A DNA stretch of 55,758 nucleotides from positions 1 to 55,758 of the forward strand of contig CACZCH010000010.1 of NCBI GenBank assembly GCA_902779645.1, read 5' to 3'. The number at the start of each line of letters is the position of its first letter. The first letter of the stretch is position 1. Shown one piece after another: positions 35,260 through 45,116 of this stretch. This DNA is from an uncultured bacterium. GTDB taxonomy: Bacteria; Cyanobacteriota; Vampirovibrionia; Gastranaerophilales; Gastranaerophilaceae. Position numbers and translations under genes: made by a program. Below the pieces are notes generated by a model. That model made no database searches. It was not told the origin of the DNA and saw only the letters and a program-made list of their open reading frames with translations.

Positions 35260-38200
35260 AAAATATACTGTCACCTTTATGTTTTTTCTTGTACTTATCT
35301 TCAAAGTTTTTATCCGCAGATGTTTGGAAGTTCTCTACTTTTTCTTCGTACTTATCAATTCGTTTTTGAGATTTTTCCATCTTCTTAGTGTTATTGCTTT
35401 CAAGAGCTCTCAAATATCTTCGTTTATTTTTCAACAGTCTGCGTAAATTCTTTCTGCCTTTAAACACACCAGTTTTACGCAGAAGTCTGAGTGCATCGGC
35501 AATTTCATCTTCGGTTTTTGCCTCTTGAACTTTATGGGTTATACTGAATTTTTCTTGGGGTGAGAGTTCACGTACATTATTCTTTGACTCATCATCTGTA
35601 ATATCATCTTCCTGAACAACAACTTTTGGTTTTTCTGTTGAAACATTAACTGTTTTGTCGGAAACATTACCTCTATTTGTTCTTGAAGCGGAATTATTAC
35701 CTTTATTCCTTGATGCATTGACATCGTCAGAAGTCCGTGTGCGTTGTGCGGAAGATGCATCAGAGACATCCCCTGTTTTATCTGTTGTTCCATCAGAGCC
35801 TGTTGTCGTAGCGGGCGAGCTCTGTCCCGGAGCCGGTGATGAAACAGAAGTATCACTTGATGCGTCATCAGAATCACTTGTTATATCTCCTGTTTCATCT
35901 GTTGTTCCATCAGAGCCTGTTGTCGTAGCAGGCGAGCTCTGTCCCGGAGCCGGTGATGAATCGGAAGTATCACTTGATGCGTCATCAGAATCACTTGTTG
36001 TGTCATCTGTTTCATCTGTTGTTCCATCAGGGTCTTCTGTGCCAGCCGTAGGATTGCCTTCTTCCACACTTTCCTGCGTGGGAACTTCATCTTCCGTGGT
36101 CATATCTTCTGTATATTCATAACCGTCTTCTTCCATTGCTTCTTCTGCTTGCGCTTGAGATATAGCTTCCGCCATTTCGTAGGATACTGTTTTGTTATCC
36201 GCTGCAACAGCTCCGCCTAAAGTGCCGGCTTGTGAAACACCCACTGCAACTATTTTTTTATCTGATTCTTTTTTAGGTTTAACATCAACATCACCTGATT
36301 TTGGTTCAGCTATCTCAGGTTTATGGTTATTTGCATCTTCCCAGCATTGCTTTGCACGTTCTACGTATGAATTCGCAATCGGACTTTCGTTTTTTGCATT
36401 ATAAGCGTCACCGTTTTTGAATTTTACTTCTACTGTTGCTGCATTATCACCTTTATCTTGTACAATTTTGGTCAAATTACCTTTTTTGTCATAGAAGTAT
36501 TCAACCTGAACTGAGCCGGTATTATCTTTTACGCTCAATACCCTATTATTTTTGTTACGTACAATGCTTCTTGTTACTTTATTTGGATCATTTGCATCTT
36601 CATACAAATGGTCAATAAATTTCTTACTGCGTAGCCACCAAACAGTACCTTCTGTTCTTACATGCTTTCCGTTTTTATCATAGTAATATTTTTCTACTTG
36701 ACCTAAGCCCCAGTCGGTTTTAACATGATTTCCTTTTTCATCAAAATAGTTTGTGCGGTATTTACCGTCTTTATCATACCATTCGGTTTTTACAAGTTTT
36801 CCCTCCGAATTTCTATATTCTACTGCTTTATTACCATTAGCGTTAGGAGCTAACTCTTTTTTAGTCAGTTTTTCTTTTTTATTAAATTTTTCAACCACAC
36901 CTTTTAGTTTAGCAGTGATTGTTCCAAACACACTTGTGCCATTGCCTTTGTCAATTACAGGGACATCTTTGAATTTTGAAGGTAAATCAAGATATTCCGG
37001 TTCAACATCTATTTGAAGCATATCCGATTTATAATATGCACTGCCATCAGAATTAAACTCAACTTTATTACCATTTACTTCTGCAAGTTTTCCATCAGCA
37101 TCGTATTTGAATTCGCCGACATTTTCTTTTTGAATGCTTATGATATTATCATTTTCGTCACGTATTATATTATATCGGACTCCGTCTTCACCTATTTTAG
37201 TTTCAGTATATTCTTCCAATCTGCCTTTAGCATCACGGGAGATCTCCAGGATTTTATTTCCTTCAGTATCATATTCAAATTCATAAGTGCCGAGTTCACC
37301 ATAGTCGTTCTTATAAACTTTGCCTGTTTTCTTATCAATATATTGCTTGCATATTAATTTTCCTTCATTATCTTTTACTTCTTTTACTTCAGTTCTAAAT
37401 CTTCTCATAATTTTGCCATACCAGCCCATAGATGATTGAGGTTTAGAAGTTTCTGTTTTAGGTTCGGTTGATGTTGTACCGCCCTTCTTTTTAGCTTCTT
37501 TTTTAGCGGCAGCCTCTTCTCTTGCTTTAATTTCCACTTCAACATCAGGATATACTTCCGGTTCGAGAGCATTTTGGCGTTGATAAATATCGCGTAATTG
37601 AGTGGCTTTCTGCTCCGGCTTAATTTTATTAGTTCTTTCAATTGCAGAAGCAAGTTCATCTAAAGCAACTGCATTATCAAAGTTTTGGTTATAATAGTTA
37701 TTTACTGCTGTTTGGTCTCCCATATCAAGTTGTCTGACATCCAATCTTGCCTGCAATCTTGCTTTTGCCTGAGGGTCGCTCAATTTGTTAATCTTTTCTT
37801 GAACACCTTCCAAGCTTGATTTTTCATCAGCAAGAGTTTTTTCAATATCTTTGACTTCTTTTTCCGAAGTTTCAAGCTCATTTAACCTGTCTTTTATAGC
37901 AGTTGTTTCCTCTTCTGTAAGATTTTTATTCTTTTTAAGTTCGGTTTTTAACTGTCCTTTATCATTAGACCTTTTGATTGCATTCTTATACATACTAACT
38001 TCCAAAGCATCATCAGCATTCTTTGGTCTTGAATCTGATAATTTTTCCGTTGTTTCTGTTTTCTGTTCTTGGTTTGGTTTTGCTTTACGATAAGCTTTAG
38101 CACCTTCCTTAGCGGCTGACCAACGGTTTTTAAGGTCTGTCACTTTACCAAGTTTTCCGTCTTGAGCAAAAGAAGCTTTATTCTTAACTTCTACATTTTT

Positions 38201-39028
38201 AGCAACATCCGCCGCAATGCTTTTACTTTTACCGTAAGATTTTGCTCCGCCTTTCATCATAAATGCGCCCATAAAGGCTTCTACACCTCCGGCACCTTTA
38301 TTTTCCCAGTTTTTAATTTTTTGTTCATTTGTAATATCATTTCTTCTATTTTCCATTTCTGCATCATACATTTTCTTTCCGCCTGATACCACAAATGCAG
38401 CACCAATACCGACCTGAACAGTGGTACCGATTGCAGCTGCCGCAGCGGCAGAAGCACCAAGCGCAGCTGCAACCGGAGCTGCTAATACACAAACCGCAGC
38501 AATTGCAGCACCTACAGCTACTGTTGTCACAGTTCTGCCCAAATCGAATTGGCGAGATGTTTTTGGCGTACCGTCAGGATTTTTTTCATATATCGGATTT
38601 CCGTGTTTATCTTTTATAATATTGCCGTTTTTATCCTTCTTTGGTACCGGCTGTTCACTGGTAACCATATCTGCAAAAAAGTTACCGACACCTTTTAAAC
38701 CGGCACTAAGTTTTGTTTTCCAGTTGTATGGTTTTATACTTCCGTCTTCGCTCATAAATGCACCTTCGTGCTTCATAAACTCATCTTTTTGGACAGTATT
38801 ACCTTTATTATCTTTATAAATAATTTTTCCGTTTGGATATTTAAGATAATACCAACCGCTTTTTGAATCTTCTACATAATGCACTTTTGCTTTTGGAAGG
38901 CTGTCAAATTTCTTTTTCTGCGCATTAAAAACAGATTGCGGAATCTGCTCTTTTTTTCCATTCACAATTTTGTAAGCTTTTCCATTTTCTTGAACGTACG
39001 TTATGCCGTTAATTCTGAATCCAGCCAT
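35258..39028 (-). CDS. Large multi-region protein with YD-like repeats and Ser/Asp/Thr repeats
   Basis: A 1256-residue protein, the largest in the window, of unknown function. Order: charged N-terminus with short K/G strands (1-130); Ala/Gly-rich hydrophobic block (about 165-215) able to enter membranes; Lys/Glu coiled coils (290-480); a beta region (about 560-880) with repeats such as FEYDTEGNKILEISRDAKGR and WYDKDGKYRTNYFDEKGN that resemble YD/RHS-type or MORN-like repeats; an acidic region with 39-residue tandem repeats rich in Asp, Ser, Thr; and a basic helical C-terminus. No signal peptide. A secreted or surface effector/adhesin is plausible (inference). A strong AAGGAGTAATTT site fixes the start. 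Confidence 0.8.
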   Translation of the reverse strand: MAGFRINGITYVQENGKAYKIVNGKKEQIPQSVFNAQKKKFDSLPKAKVHYVEDSKSGWYYLKYPNGKIIYKDNKGNTVQKDEFMKHEGAFMSEDGSIKPYNWKTKLSAGLKGVGNFFADMVTSEQPVPKKDKNGNIIKDKHGNPIYEKNPDGTPKTSRQFDLGRTVTTVAVGAAIAAVCVLAAPVAAALGASAAAAAAIGTTVQVGIGAAFVVSGGKKMYDAEMENRRNDITNEQKIKNWENKGAGGVEAFMGAFMMKGGAKSYGKSKSIAADVAKNVEVKNKASFAQDGKLGKVTDLKNRWSAAKEGAKAYRKAKPNQEQKTETTEKLSDSRPKNADDALEVSMYKNAIKRSNDKGQLKTELKKNKNLTEEETTAIKDRLNELETSEKEVKDIEKTLADEKSSLEGVQEKINKLSDPQAKARLQARLDVRQLDMGDQTAVNNYYNQNFDNAVALDELASAIERTNKIKPEQKATQLRDIYQRQNALEPEVYPDVEVEIKAREEAAAKKEAKKKGGTTSTEPKTETSKPQSSMGWYGKIMRRFRTEVKEVKDNEGKLICKQYIDKKTGKVYKNDYGELGTYEFEYDTEGNKILEISRDAKGRLEEYTETKIGEDGVRYNIIRDENDNIISIQKENVGEFKYDADGKLAEVNGNKVEFNSDGSAYYKSDMLQIDVEPEYLDLPSKFKDVPVIDKGNGTSVFGTITAKLKGVVEKFNKKEKLTKKELAPNANGNKAVEYRNSEGKLVKTEWYDKDGKYRTNYFDEKGNHVKTDWGLGQVEKYYYDKNGKHVRTEGTVWWLRSKKFIDHLYEDANDPNKVTRSIVRNKNNRVLSVKDNTGSVQVEYFYDKKGNLTKIVQDKGDNAATVEVKFKNGDAYNAKNESPIANSYVERAKQCWEDANNHKPEIAEPKSGDVDVKPKKESDKKIVAVGVSQAGTLGGAVAADNKTVSYEMAEAISQAQAEEAMEEDGYEYTEDMTTEDEVPTQESVEEGNPTAGTEDPDGTTDETDDTTSDSDDASSDTSDSSPAPGQSSPATTTGSDGTTDETGDITSDSDDASSDTSVSSPAPGQSSPATTTGSDGTTDKTGDVSDASSAQRTRTSDDVNASRNKGNNSASRTNRGNVSDKTVNVSTEKPKVVVQEDDITDDESKNNVRELSPQEKFSITHKVQEAKTEDEIADALRLLRKTGVFKGRKNLRRLLKNKRRYLRALESNNTKKMEKSQKRIDKYEEKVENFQTSADKNFEDKYKKKHKGDSIF
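35781..36040. repeat. 117-bp in-frame tandem repeat
   Basis: Two nearly identical 117-base units start at 35781 and 35898, with a third partial unit from 36015. They encode 39-residue units rich in Ser, Asp, Thr and Pro within the giant gene. Being a multiple of three, copy number can change without shifting the frame. Confidence 0.9.
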
Positions 39029-39361
39029 AAATTACTCCTTATCTATTAATTTTTGATACAATTCGCCTATAATCTTACGTCATGTATTAACGGCATATTT
39101 TTTTTAAACTTTAGGGGTAAATGACAAAATTTCTCTTCAATAAGATATTCCATCCCTATGTATTTGGCTTTATTGTTGAATTTAAGTCAATTGTAAAGAT
39201 TTTTCATTTTTTGTTACAATATTAAGTTTTATTAAGAAAATTAGTTAATCGTTCACTAAAATGGATGTTACAAGCAAGAATAATTCAGCACAGCCATTAA
39301 AAACTAAAATAAAACGGGGCTTAAACAATTTGCATGTTAATAAAAGTTTGTAACCTAAATA
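39029..39361. other. Non-coding gap upstream of the giant gene
   Basis: A 333-base AT-rich gap. It contains the giant gene's ribosome site, an AGGGGTAAAT motif near 39113, and the conserved block at 39188-39225. No gene seen on either strand. Confidence 0.6.
39188..39225 (-). promoter_or_regulatory. Conserved upstream block, copy 2
   Basis: CAATTGTAAAGATTTTT, 8 variable bases, GTTACAATATTAA, matching 16796-16833 with identical spacing. Lies about 160 bases upstream of the giant gene; on the coding strand it contains TTTACA, a possible -35. Confidence 0.5.
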
Positions 39362-39892
39362 CTAAAATCTCTTATTAGAGTTTGATTGCAGAGCCAGCAC
39401 CAAAGCAACAAACCAGCCTACAACAGTTACTCCCAGCAATAAATTACAAATATATATAAGGCAGGCATTTGTATGATTGTTTTCAATAGCAATAATTGAG
39501 GGTAAAAAATAAATATAAAGCAATATTTCCGAAACAACGAAAGCTATACTAAAAAATACCAAATCCCCTCCGATAGTTGTTTCCTTACCGACATTACAAA
39601 AAACAGTAACAGCAAAAGCAACAGCAAATGATGTTAATAGAATACCTATATGATATGGAATTCCTGCAATATTGTGTTGAATCGAATGTTCATCTTCATT
39701 GTTTTCAGGAATTCTAAATATAGCACCACATTTTTGGCAAAAATAGTCATCGGTATTTACAGGAGCTTTACACTTAGTACAAATCAAATCCGGATTATCA
39801 TGCGGTTTCATAAGATATCTTCCACAGTATTCGCAATTCTGTGCATCTCTATCTATTATTTGTCCGCAATATCTGCATATTTTTGTTGCCAT
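39362..39892 (-). CDS. Zinc-ribbon membrane protein with superinfection-immunity-like domain
   Basis: A 176-residue protein. The N-terminus holds two zinc ribbons made of four CxxC pairs (CRYCGQ, CEYCGR, CTKCKA, CQKCGA). After a linker come three to four transmembrane helices; the last part (IYFLPSIIAIENNHTNACLI then YICNLLLGVTVVGWFVALVL) matches the pattern of the Imm_superinfect family (PF14373), known from phage T4 immunity protein and common as small bacterial membrane proteins. Function here is unknown. GGAAAAGATATGG start has a weak site. Confidence 0.75.
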   Translation of the reverse strand: MATKICRYCGQIIDRDAQNCEYCGRYLMKPHDNPDLICTKCKAPVNTDDYFCQKCGAIFRIPENNEDEHSIQHNIAGIPYHIGILLTSFAVAFAVTVFCNVGKETTIGGDLVFFSIAFVVSEILLYIYFLPSIIAIENNHTNACLIYICNLLLGVTVVGWFVALVLALQSNSNKRF

Positions 39893-39969
39893 ATCTTTTC
39901 CTCAATACCATTGTACTAACATTTTAAGATTTTTTAAAACTTGTTACAAATCTCAAAATTTTAAACAAA

Positions 39970-39996
39970 TAAAAAGGCAGAAAATCTGCCTTTTTA
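39970..39996. terminator. Terminator of 40015 gene
   Basis: AAAAAGGCAGA and TCTGCCTTTTT arms; T run on the minus strand after the hairpin, downstream of the exported glycine-zipper gene. Confidence 0.85.
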
Positions 39997-40014
39997 TAAT
40001 AATTATTACTAATA

Positions 40015-40722
40015 TTATTTCTGAATCTTCAAATCATCAAGTAATTGAATATTAACTTTGTCACCTGCCTTCGCTTTATAACTCAGCCCTGGAGTTACAA
40101 GTCCTGCTATACCGCCGACAGCAAAACCTATCGGCATACCTATTGCTAAACCACCTACTACAACAGCTCCCGCAGCGATACCGATACCGCACCCAGCAGC
40201 AGTTCCTATTGCCATACCGCCTAAAGTTGAACCCAGACCTTTACCCATTGCATTAAGTTTTCCTCTGTATAAAAAGTCTTTTTTAGCAAATAATTTTGCC
40301 TCAATTGGAATTTGTTTTCCATCAGGAAGTTCAACGTATTTAAAATTCAAATGTACTTTTCCGCTTCTGTTGAAAGCTTTTGGTTTTTCGATTTCAGTTA
40401 TTTCAGCAATAATTTTTGAAGACGGAGGCAATACCTCTGTTCCCTCATTTGTATATGCACCATTTTCTAACAAAAAAGGAATTTCATCTCCTACTTTAGC
40501 GGTTTTACTTGAAAAATCTTCTGCAAAAGTAATCTGCATTGTGTTATATTCTAATACGCTTACAAGAGTTTCATTCGTATTAACAATATTTGTAGGTGTC
40601 TTTTTTGCCAATTTTTTCGGAAGTTTTAAGTGTTCTGTTGTTGACACGGATTCAACAGCGAAAGCAAGTGATGTAGCATTAAGAAGCATTGCACATAAAA
40701 TAAATGATAAAATCTTTTTCAT
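40015..40722 (-). CDS. Exported protein with glycine-zipper segment
   Basis: A 235-residue protein starting MKKILSFILCAMLLNATSLA, a Sec signal peptide; the start is set by AAAGGAGAGATT. The middle (about 75-150) is a beta domain (PFLLENGAYTNEG, SGKVHLNFKYVELPDGKQIP), followed by a Gly/Ala-rich hydrophobic zipper (about 165-215) that could insert in a membrane, and a final strand VNIQLLDDLKI. The beta domain and last strand resemble the C-terminal part of the SLH protein at 50478-51614. Family unknown. Confidence 0.75.
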   Translation of the reverse strand: MKKILSFILCAMLLNATSLAFAVESVSTTEHLKLPKKLAKKTPTNIVNTNETLVSVLEYNTMQITFAEDFSSKTAKVGDEIPFLLENGAYTNEGTEVLPPSSKIIAEITEIEKPKAFNRSGKVHLNFKYVELPDGKQIPIEAKLFAKKDFLYRGKLNAMGKGLGSTLGGMAIGTAAGCGIGIAAGAVVVGGLAIGMPIGFAVGGIAGLVTPGLSYKAKAGDKVNIQLLDDLKIQK

Positions 40723-40863
40723 AATCTCTCCTTTTTTGTGATAATAACATATTACACAAACATTGTAAATAATAGAACACAAATATACATTTACCACTTA
40801 GTTGAAATTTTGATTGTTTTTTGTACAATTAAATAAGAGATATTTATAAAGGCCGAATATTTA

Positions 40864-42249
40864 ATGCTTAAACTAGACTGCAAGAATACAGATTATAGAA
40901 TAATCGGAGAAAAGCACGGACTTAACCTTGATGAGGAATTTAACAATTACTCCGAAAGAATCTCTGATATTATAAGAAGTTTAAATCAGCGAAAAGACAA
41001 ACCGGGTGAGAATCTTCAATGGATGAATCTCGGTTACAATGAAGAAACCGTTTGGTATGTTAAAGAATTTGCCTCCATGGTAGAAGGAAGATTTGAAAAT
41101 ATACTTGTTCTTGGTATAGGCGGTTCAGCATTAGGCGGACTTGCAGTAACGGAAGCTTTACTTAAACCTTATTGGAATTTTTTAACAGATGAACAAAGAA
41201 ACAATTTACCCAGAATATTTTTCTTGGATAACATCGACCCCGATTCAATAAACGGACTTTTAGAAGTTCTTGATTTAAAGAAAACATTGGTAAATGTAAT
41301 TACAAAATCAGGTGATACGGCTGAAACTATGTCACAATTTATGGTCTTAAAAGACCTTATGGAAAAAACTCTCGGAGATGATTACAGAAGAAATATTATT
41401 GCAACTACCGATAAAAAAATGGGGATTTTAAGGCAGCTTGCAGATCAGGAAGGATACAAAATATTCTATGTTCCGGATGATATCGGCGGACGTTTCTCGG
41501 TATTTTCGTCAATAGGTCTTGTGCCGTTTGCTCTGGTAGGATTAGATATTGATAAAATTCTTCAAGGTATTAAAGATATTGATTTAGAGCTTAAAAACAC
41601 TGACATTCGTCAAAATATTGCAGCACAGTATGCTTTAGTTCATTATCTGATGGATACACAGAAGGGTAAGAAAACAACTGTTTTAATGCCGTATTCTAGC
41701 AGATTAAAATATATACCCGATTGGTACGTTCAGTTAATATCAGAGTCATTAGGAAAACGATTAAACAGGAACGGCGAAAATGTTAACACAGGCTTAACTC
41801 CCCTAAAAGCTCTCGGGGCAACCGATCAGCATACTCAACTGCAATTATTTAACGAAGGACCTAATGATAAAGTTATTACATTTATAAGAGTAAATAACTT
41901 TGATACAAATTTAGAAATTCCTAAGATTTTTGAATACACCGGAGTCGGGTATTTAGGCGGAAAAACAATTAACGACTTAATGAATGCAGAAGCTGATTCT
42001 ACAAAAGTTTCGTTAGCTGATAATCAAAGGCCGACTTTAACTTTGAGTATAGAAAAAATTGATGAATATCATATAGCACAGTTACTTTATATGTTAGAGG
42101 TTCAAACTGCAATTATAGGCGAATTATACAACATTAATGCTTTTGACCAGCCCGGAGTAGAACAGGTTAAGAATTATATTTATGCACTTATGGGAAGAGC
42201 TGGATACGACGGTTCAGTAAATCATTTGCAAGAAATTATCGGTGTGTAA
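40864..42249 (+). CDS. pgi: Glucose-6-phosphate isomerase
   Basis: A 461-residue enzyme interconverting glucose 6-phosphate and fructose 6-phosphate. Motifs: GIGGSALGGLAVTEALLKPY, TKSGDTAETMSQF, GGRFSVFSSIGLVP, and GATDQHTQLQLFNEGP; the active-site His and Lys regions are in place (QPGVEQVKNY near the C-terminus). Length fits bacterial PGI of the short type. It is separated by about 90 bases from the exporter operon and may be read through into it. Confidence 0.96.
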   Translation: MLKLDCKNTDYRIIGEKHGLNLDEEFNNYSERISDIIRSLNQRKDKPGENLQWMNLGYNEETVWYVKEFASMVEGRFENILVLGIGGSALGGLAVTEALLKPYWNFLTDEQRNNLPRIFFLDNIDPDSINGLLEVLDLKKTLVNVITKSGDTAETMSQFMVLKDLMEKTLGDDYRRNIIATTDKKMGILRQLADQEGYKIFYVPDDIGGRFSVFSSIGLVPFALVGLDIDKILQGIKDIDLELKNTDIRQNIAAQYALVHYLMDTQKGKKTTVLMPYSSRLKYIPDWYVQLISESLGKRLNRNGENVNTGLTPLKALGATDQHTQLQLFNEGPNDKVITFIRVNNFDTNLEIPKIFEYTGVGYLGGKTINDLMNAEADSTKVSLADNQRPTLTLSIEKIDEYHIAQLLYMLEVQTAIIGELYNINAFDQPGVEQVKNYIYALMGRAGYDGSVNHLQEIIGV

Positions 42250-42336
42250 ACATATAGCCTTTAATTTGTATAAGTTGTATAATATGAACTAAAGGGATTA
42301 AATGTTCGTTTATAAATACGGAAGGTGTTTAAAATT

Positions 42337-43935
42337 TTGGATCGCATTTGTTATAAAAAAGTTTTAATATGCTTAATAATCGGCGTGTTTTTTGTTACTA
42401 CAAATGCTTTTGCCGAGGATAATACGAGTACTCAACCTCAAAAAAAATCTGTTTTTTCAATATTAAAATTTTCTAAAAAGCAAAAAAAACTAAAAAAATC
42501 GAAGGTTGAAGAGATTAAGCTTCCTCCTGTTCAAGGTCGTCCGACAATACCTTTTAATCAAATAACTGTTATGACCATTGATGATTGTGTAAAGTATGCG
42601 CTTGAACACAGCCCTAATTTGAAAGTATCAGAAGAAAGAATTGAGGCTGCAAAAACCGGCATAGGACAAGCAAGAGCGAACTATGCACCAAGAATTTCTG
42701 TCGGATACAACTTATACCACAAGAATAATCAGGCAACTCAAATTGTAAGAGCCTATGATAATGCGATGGGTTTTAATGTAAAGGTTTCTGACACGATTTG
42801 GGACTTCGGCAAGACTACCGCAAAAATCAATATGGCGAAATACGATACAAAAGCTGCCGAATTTGACCACGGATATGAACTGTTAAATATAATTTATCAG
42901 GTCAGAACAAATTATTACAGAGTGCTTTCAGCGTTAGCTGATTTGGATATATTTGAGCAAAATGTAAGAATTCAAACCTTAAACTACGACAGAACAAAAG
43001 CTATGTTTGATGAAGGTTTAAAATCCAAAATAGATGTTGTTAATGCGGAGGTTAACCTTGCTGATTCAAAAATTCAGCTTGTTGATGGTCAGAATGCTTT
43101 ATTAAATTCAATAATAGCGCTTCAGGATGCGATGTTTTACCAAGAAGACAGGCCTTTTGTTGTAACAAATACCGAAAATTTCGGATTCTTAAAAGCTGAT
43201 TACAAGAAGAAAATGGACTCTGCTAATAATTCAAAACCTCAAGCTCCAGTTATGAAAAAAAATGAGGACGGTTTAGTTTTGTTATCCTCCGGTATTGAGC
43301 ATAACGATATAATTCAGGATTATAAACTTAATCCGCTTAAATTTACTAAACAACAGGCAGTTGATAAGGCGCTGGAACTGAGACCTGATTTACAGTCAGA
43401 TATGATGGTTGTCAAAGTTCAGGAAGAATCATTGAAAGCAATAAAAAGGCAGTATGCTCCTTCTATAAACGCTGATTTTACGTGGGCATATAATAGAGAC
43501 GAACATTCTTATTCCAGCCCGCTTCAAGTCGGTGCGGGAATTGATTTAGGCTCTGTTAATCCTTATGGAATTCACTTCCAGATTAAAGAAGGTGAAAATA
43601 TGCTGAACATTGCAAAGCACAATGTTAACATAGCAAAATCAAGCATTTATTGGGAAGTTCAAGATAATTACATAAATATGCGCCAGATGGAAAGACAAAT
43701 TCCTCTTATGAATACAAAAGTAAAAGCTACATTAGAGAACTTTGAACTTGCTGACGGAAGGTACAGCGTAGGCTTAAATAATTACGTTGAACTGCAAGAC
43801 GCTCTCAGAACATACAATCAAGCTCAATTGAACTTTGTGGAAAGCGTGCTTAAATATAATATAGCCCGTGAAGCATTGCTTAAATCAATGGGCTTGGGAT
43901 TAGATAAAGACGGACATTTGATGACTGAATTATAG
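42337..43935 (+). CDS. tolC: TolC-like outer membrane efflux protein
   Basis: A 532-residue outer membrane channel protein (OEP family). A signal peptide (VLICLIIGVFFVTTNAFA) is followed by a Lys-rich linker and two OEP repeats, each with long helices: ALEHSPNLKVSEERIEAAKT ... and ALELRPDLQSDMMVVKVQEE ..., ending YNIAREALLKSMGL. Forms the exit duct for the MacA/MacB pump encoded next. I place the start at TTG 42337, 11 bases after GGAAGG; a GTG at 42325 overlaps that site. Confidence 0.88.
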   Translation: MDRICYKKVLICLIIGVFFVTTNAFAEDNTSTQPQKKSVFSILKFSKKQKKLKKSKVEEIKLPPVQGRPTIPFNQITVMTIDDCVKYALEHSPNLKVSEERIEAAKTGIGQARANYAPRISVGYNLYHKNNQATQIVRAYDNAMGFNVKVSDTIWDFGKTTAKINMAKYDTKAAEFDHGYELLNIIYQVRTNYYRVLSALADLDIFEQNVRIQTLNYDRTKAMFDEGLKSKIDVVNAEVNLADSKIQLVDGQNALLNSIIALQDAMFYQEDRPFVVTNTENFGFLKADYKKKMDSANNSKPQAPVMKKNEDGLVLLSSGIEHNDIIQDYKLNPLKFTKQQAVDKALELRPDLQSDMMVVKVQEESLKAIKRQYAPSINADFTWAYNRDEHSYSSPLQVGAGIDLGSVNPYGIHFQIKEGENMLNIAKHNVNIAKSSIYWEVQDNYINMRQMERQIPLMNTKVKATLENFELADGRYSVGLNNYVELQDALRTYNQAQLNFVESVLKYNIAREALLKSMGLGLDKDGHLMTEL

Positions 43936-43945
43936 GAACATAAAA

Positions 43946-45091
43946 ATGAAAAAACGATACATAGCTTTAATAGGAATTATAGTTGCAGTTATTGCGGTTT
44001 TAGTATTTGGAGTAAATAAAGGCTCTGCTAAATATGTTACAAAAGAAGTTACAAGAGGTAATATAACTGAGTACGTTGAAGCTTCCGGTACAATTAAGCC
44101 GATTAACACAATCGCAGTCGGTACTCAAGTATCAGGTACGGTTGCTGCTATTTATGTAGACTACAATTCTCAGGTTAAAAAAGGACAGCTCCTTGCGGAA
44201 CTTGACCCGAGTTTGTTCCAATCCAATGTTGATCAGTCAACAGCAAAACTAAATAATGCTCAAGCAGCATATTCAAAAGCTGTTGCAAATCTTGAATACA
44301 AAAAGAATAATTATAAAAGATATGAACATTTATACCAAAAAAATTATGTATCGCGTGATGATGTAGAACTTGCCCGTTCAAATTATTTGACCGCTCAAGC
44401 TGATGTTGCTGCGGCTCGTGCTGAGATGAATGCTTCGCAAGCAACTTTAAAAAATAATTTAACAAATTTAGGGTATTCAAAAATTACTTCTCCTGTCGAT
44501 GGAACTGTAATTTCACGTGCAGTCGATGTCGGTCAAACTGTTGCTGCAAGCTTTAACACCCCGACACTTTTTGAAGTAGCTGAAGATTTAACCAAAATGC
44601 AGATTGAAACCTCTGTTTCAGAAGCTGATATCGGGAAAATAAAAGTCGGACAGGAGGCAGAATATACTCTTGACGGATATCCAAACAGAACATTTAAAGG
44701 AAATGTCACACAGGTTCGTCTCGCATCTACTACAACAAATAATGTTGTAACATATACGGTTATTGTTTCTGTTGATAATTCTGACGGTTCTGCAATCCCC
44801 GGAATGAGTGCAAATGTTTCAATAATTACAGGAAGGGTTAATAACGTACTTGTTGTTGATAACAAAGCTCTCAAATTTTCACCCGCTGAAAATAAACAAA
44901 AATTCGAGAATCAGGGAGTTTGGATTCTTAAAGGTAATGAACCTGTACGAATTGATGTAGAGTTAGGTTTGTCTGATGACAATAAAACTCAAATTATCTC
45001 GGATAAAATTAAAGAAAAAGATAAGGTAATAATAGGTTCTGCGGCTAAAGGCAAGAAAAAGCAACAGCAGTCAATGCGCAGACCATTTTAG
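43946..45091 (+). CDS. macA: MacA-type periplasmic adaptor of an ABC exporter
   Basis: A 381-residue membrane fusion protein: one N-terminal membrane helix (YIALIGIIVAVIAVLVFGVN), lipoyl/barrel-sandwich halves (VEASGTIKPINTIAVGTQVS and ITSPVDGTVISRAVDVGQTV) around an alpha-hairpin coiled coil (about 90-155), and beta-barrel/membrane-proximal domains ending in a Lys/Gln-rich tail. It bridges MacB and TolC. Lies 10 bases after tolC. Confidence 0.93.
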   Translation: MKKRYIALIGIIVAVIAVLVFGVNKGSAKYVTKEVTRGNITEYVEASGTIKPINTIAVGTQVSGTVAAIYVDYNSQVKKGQLLAELDPSLFQSNVDQSTAKLNNAQAAYSKAVANLEYKKNNYKRYEHLYQKNYVSRDDVELARSNYLTAQADVAAARAEMNASQATLKNNLTNLGYSKITSPVDGTVISRAVDVGQTVAASFNTPTLFEVAEDLTKMQIETSVSEADIGKIKVGQEAEYTLDGYPNRTFKGNVTQVRLASTTTNNVVTYTVIVSVDNSDGSAIPGMSANVSIITGRVNNVLVVDNKALKFSPAENKQKFENQGVWILKGNEPVRIDVELGLSDDNKTQIISDKIKEKDKVIIGSAAKGKKKQQQSMRRPF

Positions 45092-45116
45092 GGGTAAAAT
45101 TTTAGGGGGAAGGTAT

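Noticed and set aside
35655..36122. 155-codon antisense frame in the giant gene
   Set aside because: It mirrors the repetitive Ser/Asp/Thr coding region and exists only because of its codon pattern.
38395..38819. Antisense frames rich in Gln or Ala opposite the Ala-rich block of the giant gene
   Set aside because: Composition is explained by the complement of Ala/Gly codons; no ribosome sites.
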